Source of the DNA: Demequinaceae bacterium
GTDB taxonomy: Bacteria > Actinomycetota > Actinomycetes > Actinomycetales > Demequinaceae
Assembly (NCBI GenBank): GCA_011524475.1
Contig: WTKG01000012.1
Coordinates: 1-5,134 of the forward strand
Length of the DNA stretch: 5,134 nt
Direction of reading: 5' to 3'
Part shown: positions 1 through 5,134 of the stretch, one piece after another
How positions within the stretch are numbered: position 1 is the stretch's first letter
Layout of the letters: every line of letters begins with the position of its first letter
Notes under the pieces: generated by a model
Told to the model about the DNA's origin: nothing
Databases searched by the model: none
What the model saw: only the letters and a program-made list of their open reading frames with translations
Program-made: the position numbers and the translations under genes

Positions 1-1
1 C

Positions 2-1132
2 TTTGCCGCGGCGGACGGCCCTGTGGCCGTGGACGCAGAGCGCGCATCAGGCTTTCGCTACGGCCAAAAAACATATCTCGCGCAATTTAAAAGAGCCGGA
101 GCCGGCATTGCCCTCATCGATACAGCGGCATTGGACGATTTATCCCCCCTGGCCGAGGCTCTCGCGGAAGCCGAATGGGTGCTGCATGCCGCCAGCCAAG
201 ACTTGCCTGGACTGCGAGACCTCGGCATGCATCCAAGCAAAGTGTTCGACACAGAACTAGCGGCGCGCCTGTTGGGATGGCCCAAAGTGGGGCTAGCTGC
301 CGTGGTGGAACGAGAACTAGAAGTGCGGCTAGCAAAAGAACATTCCGCTCAGGACTGGTCTCGCCGGCCTTTACCTGAGTCCTGGTTAGCGTATGCAGCC
401 CTGGATGTGGAAGTGTTGCTCGATCTCAGAGCTAGCCTTGTGGCTCACCTGACACAAGCAGGGAAACTGGAATGGGCGGAGCAAGAAAGCGAACATGTGC
501 GCACAATGCCCGCTCCTGCCCCCAAGCCAGACCCTTGGCGTCGTGTGTCAGGCACGCATTCCGTCAAGAATCCTCGGCAATTGGGAATTGTGAAAGAACT
601 ATGGAAAGCCCGTGATGCCCGTGCCCAAGCAGAGGACATTTCCCCCGGCCGCCTCCTCCGCGACGCCGCAATCATCGCTGCGGCGACGGCTCAACCGACA
701 TCTGTAAAAGAACTGTTAGGGCTCAAAGAATTTCGTTCACGAGGCGCTAAAAAATATGCGCGCGAATGGAACACGGCTATCGCAAAAGCCCAGAAATTGC
801 CAGACTCCGCCCTGCCCGACAGACGTGGCCCACGTACTGACGGACCTCCGGCCCCACGCATGTGGAAAGAGCGTAACCCTGAAGCCGCCACCCGGCTTCA
901 TGCGGCACGCACCTGCATCACGGCACTGTCAGAAGCACACGAGGTGCCGCCAGAAAACCTTCTCCAGCCCGATGCGCTGAGACGCCTGTGCTGGGAAAAC
1001 CCTGGCACGGATACCCCTTCCGTAGAAGCTTTCTTAGCCTCACGCGGCGCGCGCCTATGGCAACGTGAACTCGTCAGCGCCCCCCTGGCGGAAGCTCTCA
1101 CAAAGGCCGCTCAGAGCGCACCAGAGGACTAG
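2..1132 (+). CDS. RNase D-like 3'-5' exonuclease with HRDC domain (5' partial)
   Basis: The product is a DEDDy-family 3'-5' exonuclease of the RNase D type, expected to trim the 3' ends of structured RNAs such as tRNA precursors in the cytoplasm. The reading frame is already open at base 2, so the true start lies upstream; 376 residues are visible. Counting from the codon at base 2, motif I is VDAER (Asp11, Glu13), motif II is the AASQDLPGL segment (Asp67), and motif III is YAALD (Tyr131, Asp135). These supply the metal-binding acidic residues and the tyrosine of the DEDDy class. An HRDC domain follows at about residues 178-242, beginning WRRVSG. A second helical C-terminal segment at about 286-370 resembles the second HRDC-like domain of actinobacterial RNase D proteins. 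Roughly 30-50 N-terminal residues are probably missing, judging by where motif I usually falls. The GTG at base 23 is not a plausible start because it lies inside the motif I strand. The gene ends in TAG at 1130-1132, overlapping the end of dxs. Leucine codons between motifs II and III are unusually often CTA or TTA. The family call is firm; the exact RNA substrate is inferred from the family. Confidence 0.93.
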   Translation, partial: FAAADGPVAVDAERASGFRYGQKTYLAQFKRAGAGIALIDTAALDDLSPLAEALAEAEWVLHAASQDLPGLRDLGMHPSKVFDTELAARLLGWPKVGLAAVVERELEVRLAKEHSAQDWSRRPLPESWLAYAALDVEVLLDLRASLVAHLTQAGKLEWAEQESEHVRTMPAPAPKPDPWRRVSGTHSVKNPRQLGIVKELWKARDARAQAEDISPGRLLRDAAIIAAATAQPTSVKELLGLKEFRSRGAKKYAREWNTAIAKAQKLPDSALPDRRGPRTDGPPAPRMWKERNPEAATRLHAARTCITALSEAHEVPPENLLQPDALRRLCWENPGTDTPSVEAFLASRGARLWQRELVSAPLAEALTKAAQSAPED

Positions 1133-1160
1133 TCCGTTGCGTTACGCAAAGAAGTGAGCG
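1108..1160. repeat. Nested short inverted repeats around the convergent stops
   Basis: An outer 6-base dyad, CGCTCA (1108-1113) against TGAGCG (1155-1160), encloses two smaller ones: the perfect palindrome GGACTAGTCC (1126-1135), which contains both stop codons, and TTGCGTTACGCAA (1137-1149). All lie within coding sequence of one gene or the other. Because dyads are symmetric they could fold in either transcript, so a weak bidirectional terminator is possible. No U-run follows on either strand and the stems are short, so function is only a guess. Confidence 0.35.
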
Positions 1161-3003
1161 CTCGCTCCACAATCGGGTCGACACCTAGCCCCACAGACTC
1201 CACTACTTGATTTCTGGAAGCGTGATCCAAGAATTCTCGAGGGATTCCGCAGTGGACCCATGTCGCCCCATTGCCTGAGGCTCGCGCGTGGTCTGCCCAT
1301 TCTTGGCCCACGCCCCCCTCCACAAGGCCGTCTTCAACGGTCACCACAAGATCAGCCTCTGACACCAACGCAGAAAGCCCCTCCGGAACGGGAAGAACCC
1401 ACGTCGCAGTCGCGGCACAGGCATCATGCCCCTCCGCCGCAATTTTCTCGGCAACATCTACCGCAGTCGCTGCCATGGACCCCATGCCCAGCACTACTAC
1501 TGCGGGCTCTTCTCCATGCCGGGCCAAAACCTCCATTCCTTTATGCGGCTGATTCTCCACAGCAGGCAACGGGGACGTAAGCGATCCTTTCGGATACCGC
1601 ACAACGGTGGGCGCGTCCGCTACTGCCACTGCTTCTCGAATCGCGGTGCGCAAGCTTGCTTCATCTCGTGGAGTCGCAATGGAGATTCCTGGAACACTGC
1701 GCAACAAAGCAAGATCCCACATGCCGTTATGGCTGGGCCCATCGTCGCCCGTGATCCCCGACCTGTCCAACATGAACGTCACCCCTGCGCGGTGCAGGGC
1801 AACATCCATCAACACTTGATCAAAGGCTCGGTTCAAGAATGTGGCATAGACGGCAATCACCGGATGCATACCTGCATAAGCCAAGCCGGCAGCGGCCGTG
1901 ACAGCATGCTGTTCCGCAATTCCCACATCAATCACCCGGTCAGGGAACTCTTTCGCAAAAGGTCCCAAACCCACCGGCTCCAGCATTGCTGCCGTCAGTG
2001 CCACGACATCAGAACGCTCACGACCAATCTGCACAATTTCGTCCGCGAAGACTGCCGTCCATCCAAATCTGCTCGGCTCTATCGGCAAGCCTGTTTCAGG
2101 ATGAATTTTGCCTACCGCATGGAACCGGTCAGCCTCGTCGCTTTCTGCTGGTTGATAACCCCGGCCCTTTTCGGTCATCACGTGCACAATGACCGGAGCG
2201 CCAAAGTCGCGAGCATGACTAAGAGCTTCTTCTACGTGCGGAAGGTGGTGTCCATCTATCGGACCAATGTATTTGAGACCTAAGTCTTCAAACATTCCTT
2301 GAGGCGATAACACCTGTTTGAGACTCTGTTTTGCCCACTTCATGAAACCCAAAGCAAAGCGCGGTCCGGCTCCGCCCTCCGTGAGGCGCCGCCTCCCCCA
2401 ACGCAACACGTTTTCATAACGCTGGCTGGTGCGAATTCCTTCAAATTTGCGCGCGAGACCACCGATGGTGGGGGCGTAACTGCGCCCATTATCGTTCACG
2501 ACTATCACCACACGATCGCCACACGCAGCAAGAGAATTGAGCGCTTCCCATGCCATTCCGCCGGTGAGCGCGCCATCGCCAATTACTGCGACTACTGTGC
2601 GATCGTCATGCCCCGAAATGGCATTCGCGCGCGCAATTCCCGCTGCCCAGCTGAGCGCAGTAGATGCGTGAGAATTTTCTACGATGTCATGTTCTGACTC
2701 GGCTCGAGAAGGGTATCCGGACACGCCTCCTCGCTTACGAAGTTCGCTAAAGTCGCGTCGCCCGGTAAGCAATTTGTGAACATACGATTGGTGCCCCGTG
2801 TCAAACACAATTGCGTCACGTGGGGAATCGAAGATGCGATGAATCCCAAGCGTCAACTCCACTACACCCAAATTTGGCCCCAAGTGCCCGCCTGTCTTGG
2901 ATACCGATTCGACCAGGTAGTCACGTATTTCCTGGGACAGGTTCTCTAACTCGGGATACCTGAGATCCCGAATATCTTCGGGCGAGTTGATCGACTCGAG
3001 CAT
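1129..3003 (-). CDS. dxs: 1-deoxy-D-xylulose-5-phosphate synthase
   Basis: Dxs is a cytoplasmic, thiamine-diphosphate-dependent enzyme that condenses pyruvate with glyceraldehyde 3-phosphate to give 1-deoxy-D-xylulose 5-phosphate. This is the first step of the MEP isoprenoid pathway and also feeds thiamine and pyridoxal synthesis. The gene is complete at 624 residues, the normal family length. The N-terminal thiamine-binding domain has TGGHLGPNLG (His40), FDTGHQSY (His71), the GDG motif (Asp143) and NDN (Asn172, a Mg/cofactor ligand). The central domain has YATFLNR (Tyr386, Arg392), the catalytic glutamate in GIAEQHAV (Glu364), DRSGITGDDG (Arg414, Asp421) and His425. The C-terminal transketolase domain includes VVTVEDGLVEGGVG and GIPREFLDH. 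The RYPKG segment has Lys472 where E. coli numbering places Arg478, a conservative change that I recall as common in actinobacteria. The ATG at 3003-3001 is supported by a strong Shine-Dalgarno 8 bases upstream and by the typical MLESI start. Its TAG overlaps the stop of the convergent exonuclease gene. It lies 66 bases downstream of the aconitase gene and may be read through from it. Confidence 0.97.
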   Translation of the reverse strand: MLESINSPEDIRDLRYPELENLSQEIRDYLVESVSKTGGHLGPNLGVVELTLGIHRIFDSPRDAIVFDTGHQSYVHKLLTGRRDFSELRKRGGVSGYPSRAESEHDIVENSHASTALSWAAGIARANAISGHDDRTVVAVIGDGALTGGMAWEALNSLAACGDRVVIVVNDNGRSYAPTIGGLARKFEGIRTSQRYENVLRWGRRRLTEGGAGPRFALGFMKWAKQSLKQVLSPQGMFEDLGLKYIGPIDGHHLPHVEEALSHARDFGAPVIVHVMTEKGRGYQPAESDEADRFHAVGKIHPETGLPIEPSRFGWTAVFADEIVQIGRERSDVVALTAAMLEPVGLGPFAKEFPDRVIDVGIAEQHAVTAAAGLAYAGMHPVIAVYATFLNRAFDQVLMDVALHRAGVTFMLDRSGITGDDGPSHNGMWDLALLRSVPGISIATPRDEASLRTAIREAVAVADAPTVVRYPKGSLTSPLPAVENQPHKGMEVLARHGEEPAVVVLGMGSMAATAVDVAEKIAAEGHDACAATATWVLPVPEGLSALVSEADLVVTVEDGLVEGGVGQEWADHARASGNGATWVHCGIPREFLDHASRNQVVESVGLGVDPIVERALTSLRNATD

Positions 3004-3069
3004 GACCTACACCTCCTACGTCTCTACCGTGAACGAACGCCCGCCTCCGCAGGCTCCACCAACGCAACA
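3004..3069 (-). other. 66-base aconitase-dxs intergenic gap
   Basis: This is the only non-coding stretch in the window. Read on the minus strand, it runs from the aconitase TAA to the dxs ATG. It holds the dxs ribosome binding site, a 4-base-pair dyad (GCCT/AGGC around GCGG, 3043-3054) too weak to call a terminator, and no pair of -35 and -10 boxes at sensible spacing. The arrangement fits read-through transcription from the aconitase gene, or a dxs promoter located inside the aconitase 3' end. Neither can be decided from the sequence. Confidence 0.6.
3010..3018 (-). promoter_or_regulatory. Strong ribosome binding site of dxs
   Basis: On the minus strand this reads TAGGAGGTG, nearly identical to the anti-Shine-Dalgarno complement TAAGGAGGTG. 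The GGAGG core is 8 bases upstream of the ATG at 3003-3001. It fixes the dxs start and suggests efficient initiation on its own, without need for translational coupling to the upstream aconitase gene. Confidence 0.85.
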
Positions 3070-5134
3070 TTATTGAGCGACGAGGGACCTCAACACATAT
3101 TGGAGTATCCCGCCGTTACGGAAGTAGTCGGCCTCTCCAGGAGTATCAATCCGAACCCGAGCATCGAACCTGACAACCTCTCCGTCTGCACGGGTTGCGG
3201 TCACCTGCATATGTTCGGGATGCGCGCCTTCTTGGAAGGCAGATACCCCATGGATGTCTAGTGTCTCGGTACCATCAAGTCCCAGGCTCTGAGCTGACTG
3301 CCCCTCAGGGAACTCGAGTGGCAGCACTCCCATCCCGATCAAATTAGATCGGTGAATCCGCTCGAAAGACTGCGCAATCACTGCACGCACACCCAGTAAA
3401 CGAGTGCCCTTCGCCGCCCAATCGCGAGACGAACCGGACCCATATTCCGTGCCTGCCAACACCACCAACGGCACCTGCGCGCGGCGATACTCCTGCGCGG
3501 CATCGTAGATCGCTTCGATGGCGCCAGTGAGGTGATTACGCGTGAACCCGCCTTCGATTCCAGCGCCATCGTTTTCGTGCGCAAGGAGCAAATTCCGCAA
3601 CCTAATGTTGGCGAAGGTTCCTCGAATCATTACCTCGTGATTTCCCCTACGGGAACCAAAAGAGTTGTAATCCTTGCGGGCGACACCATGGGCTTCGAGA
3701 TATTCAGCCGCAGGAGTTTCCGGCTTAATGGCGCCCGCCGGAGAGATGTGGTCTGTCGTGACCGAATCCCCCAGGAGGGCCAACACGCGAGCTCCCATAA
3801 TCTCTTCGATCGGCGCCGGTTCCATGGCCATGTTCTCGAAATAGGGAGGCTTACGCACGTACGTCGAAGATTCATCCCACGCGAAAGTATCTCCGTCGGG
3901 AACCGGTAATTCTTGCCACGCGTCGTCTCCAGTGAAAACATCCGCGTAGTCTTCCTCGAACATCTCGCGCGAAATGCTGGAGGCGACAATTTTTTCGACC
4001 TCCTCGCTGGACGGCCAAATGTCCCGTAAGAACACGTAGTTGCCGTGCGCATCCTGCCCCAGAGCATCGTTTTCGAAGTCGAAATTCATGGTGCCCGCAA
4101 GCGCGTACGCAATAACAAGTGGCGGGGAGGCAAGGTAGTTCATCTTGACATCCGGGTTGATGCGCCCCTCAAAGTTCCTATTGCCCGACAACACTGACAC
4201 CACTGTCATGTCATGTGAATTGACGGCCTCTGAAATAGGCGGAGGCAAGGGGCCCGAGTTACCAATACAGGTAGTGCACCCATAACCCACAACATGGAAT
4301 CCCAGGTGTTCGAGGTCGGGCCATAAGCCCGCTTGTTCAAAATAGTTAGTCACCACTTGAGAGCCGGGCGCAAGTGATGTCTTTACCCAAGGCTTCGAAG
4401 TGAGGCCTTTGCTGCGAGCATTACGCGCCAGTAGTGCCGCAGCAAGCATCACGGACGGATTGGACGTGTTTGTACACGAAGTAATCGAGGCAATCACTAC
4501 GTCACCGTCGCGGAGAGGAGTCGCGGCGCCGTCTTCGCCAACGTACGTCGCCTCTACGTGATCCCCTCTGCGATAGTTCGCCACATCGTGGGCAAATTGC
4601 GGCTTGGCCTGGGTGAGCGGAATGCGGTCCTGAGGGCGCTTTGGTCCGGCGATAGAGGGCACCACCGTGGACAGATCCAACTCAAGGTATTCAGAGAATG
4701 CCGGCTCTTCATAAGCATCATCTGTCGGGTCATGCCACAAACCTTGTTCTCGGCAGTAGGCCTCCACAAGTGCGACGGAAGCTTCCTCTCTGCCGGTGAG
4801 ACGCAAATAGTCAAGCGTGACGTCATCTATCGGGAAAATCGCAGCGGTAGAGCCAAATTCTGGGCTCATGTTTCCGATGGTGGCACGGTTCGCCAGGGGA
4901 ACCGCAGCAACGCCTTCGCCATAAAATTCGACGAATTTGCCGACCACACCGTGGTCACGAAGCATTTCAGTGATTGTCAATACGACGTCAGTTGCCGTTG
5001 CCCCCGAGGGGATCTCTCCCGAGAGTTTGAAACCGACAACTTTGGGAATCAGCATGGATACCGGCTGCCCCAACATTGCGGCCTCAGCTTCAATGCCTCC
5101 GACGCCCCAGCCGAGCACACCCAATCCATTAATC
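3070..5134 (-). CDS. acnA: Aconitate hydratase, AcnA type (5' partial)
   Basis: Aconitase is a cytoplasmic [4Fe-4S] enzyme that interconverts citrate and isocitrate through cis-aconitate in the TCA cycle. The frame is open to the right edge (it reads Ile-Asn-Gly before the TTG at 5124), so that TTG is not the start. About 200 N-terminal residues are missing by comparison with AcnA proteins of about 890 residues. Counting from the TTG codon, the first visible segment [20 protein letters not shown] is a hallmark of the AcnA/IRP branch. The iron-sulfur cluster cysteines are Cys217 in [10 protein letters not shown] and Cys283 and Cys286 in [13 protein letters not shown]. The C-terminal swivel domain contains [15 protein letters not shown] (about 452-466), [13 protein letters not shown] (about 487-499) and the substrate-binding [13 protein letters not shown] (about 561-573), followed by [20 protein letters not shown]. 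The C-terminus ends in TAA at 3072-3070. AcnA-type aconitases can bind RNA when they lose their cluster in some bacteria; nothing here shows whether this one does. All key residues in the visible part are present, with no frameshift. Confidence 0.96.
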   Translation of the reverse strand, partial: INGLGVLGWGVGGIEAEAAMLGQPVSMLIPKVVGFKLSGEIPSGATATDVVLTITEMLRDHGVVGKFVEFYGEGVAAVPLANRATIGNMSPEFGSTAAIFPIDDVTLDYLRLTGREEASVALVEAYCREQGLWHDPTDDAYEEPAFSEYLELDLSTVVPSIAGPKRPQDRIPLTQAKPQFAHDVANYRRGDHVEATYVGEDGAATPLRDGDVVIASITSCTNTSNPSVMLAAALLARNARSKGLTSKPWVKTSLAPGSQVVTNYFEQAGLWPDLEHLGFHVVGYGCTTCIGNSGPLPPPISEAVNSHDMTVVSVLSGNRNFEGRINPDVKMNYLASPPLVIAYALAGTMNFDFENDALGQDAHGNYVFLRDIWPSSEEVEKIVASSISREMFEEDYADVFTGDDAWQELPVPDGDTFAWDESSTYVRKPPYFENMAMEPAPIEEIMGARVLALLGDSVTTDHISPAGAIKPETPAAEYLEAHGVARKDYNSFGSRRGNHEVMIRGTFANIRLRNLLLAHENDGAGIEGGFTRNHLTGAIEAIYDAAQEYRRAQVPLVVLAGTEYGSGSSRDWAAKGTRLLGVRAVIAQSFERIHRSNLIGMGVLPLEFPEGQSAQSLGLDGTETLDIHGVSAFQEGAHPEHMQVTATRADGEVVRFDARVRIDTPGEADYFRNGGILQYVLRSLVAQ

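Noticed and set aside
1426..2283. A 285-codon open frame on the plus strand, antisense to dxs
   Set aside because: Its codons line up exactly with dxs codons in the opposite direction, so it stays open wherever dxs avoids TTA, CTA and TCA. It ends precisely at a dxs TTA leucine codon (2283-2281). The translation is rich in Arg, His, Cys and Ser with no recognisable domain, and dxs is clearly the real gene.
3043..3054. Small inverted repeat GCCT/AGGC between the aconitase and dxs genes, considered as a terminator
   Set aside because: The stem is only four base pairs, a mismatch stops it from extending, and no U-run follows.
3019..3069. Possible dxs promoter just upstream of the ribosome binding site
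   Set aside because: TTGCGT and TAGAGA resemble -35 and -10 boxes, but they are about 35 bases apart, and the second would place the start almost on the ribosome binding site.
3532..3909. A 125-codon plus-strand open frame antisense to the aconitase gene
   Set aside because: It is again codon-aligned with the facing real gene, has no recognisable domain, and lies wholly over the conserved swivel domain of aconitase.
5122..5124. TTG as the start codon of the aconitase gene
   Set aside because: The frame continues to the window edge with Ile-Asn-Gly, which matches the conserved N-G-L-G-V-L-G-W-G segment inside AcnA proteins, so the true start lies outside.
1..5134. Search for mobile elements, CRISPR, tRNA/rRNA, toxin-antitoxin or defence genes
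   Set aside because: Three housekeeping genes fill the window almost completely, and no long direct or inverted repeats or RNA-gene signatures were seen on either strand.

Overview
This window looks like an ordinary core-genome stretch of an actinobacterium. The base composition is moderately GC-rich by eye. The proteins match actinobacterial forms: a DEDDy 3'-5' exonuclease with C-terminal HRDC-type domains, a Dxs carrying the 'DRSGITGDDGPSHNG' segment, and a long AcnA-type aconitase. The genus cannot be fixed from this sequence alone. The heavy use of A/T-ending codons argues against a very GC-rich genus such as Streptomyces.

Layout. Bases 1-1132 (+ strand) hold an RNase D-like gene whose 5' end lies before the window. 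Bases 1129-3003 (- strand) hold a complete dxs gene for 1-deoxy-D-xylulose-5-phosphate synthase. Bases 3070 to the right edge (- strand) hold the C-terminal three quarters of an aconitase gene, acnA-type, which starts beyond the window. Essentially every base is coding. The only intergenic gap is the 66 bases between the aconitase stop and the dxs start, and it contains a near-perfect Shine-Dalgarno sequence for dxs.

How the genes relate. The aconitase and dxs genes run in the same direction with a short gap and no convincing terminator, so they may be co-transcribed. Aconitase converts citrate to isocitrate in the TCA cycle. Dxs draws pyruvate and glyceraldehyde 3-phosphate from central carbon metabolism into the MEP isoprenoid pathway. 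RNase D faces them tail to tail, and the two stop codons overlap on a shared palindromic CTAG. This is the most notable structural feature in the window.

I found no mobile element, CRISPR array, RNA gene, defence system or other previously undescribed system. The findings are small-scale: the shared stop, a cluster of short dyad symmetries around it, a patch of CTA/TTA leucine codons in the exonuclease gene, and the aconitase-dxs adjacency.
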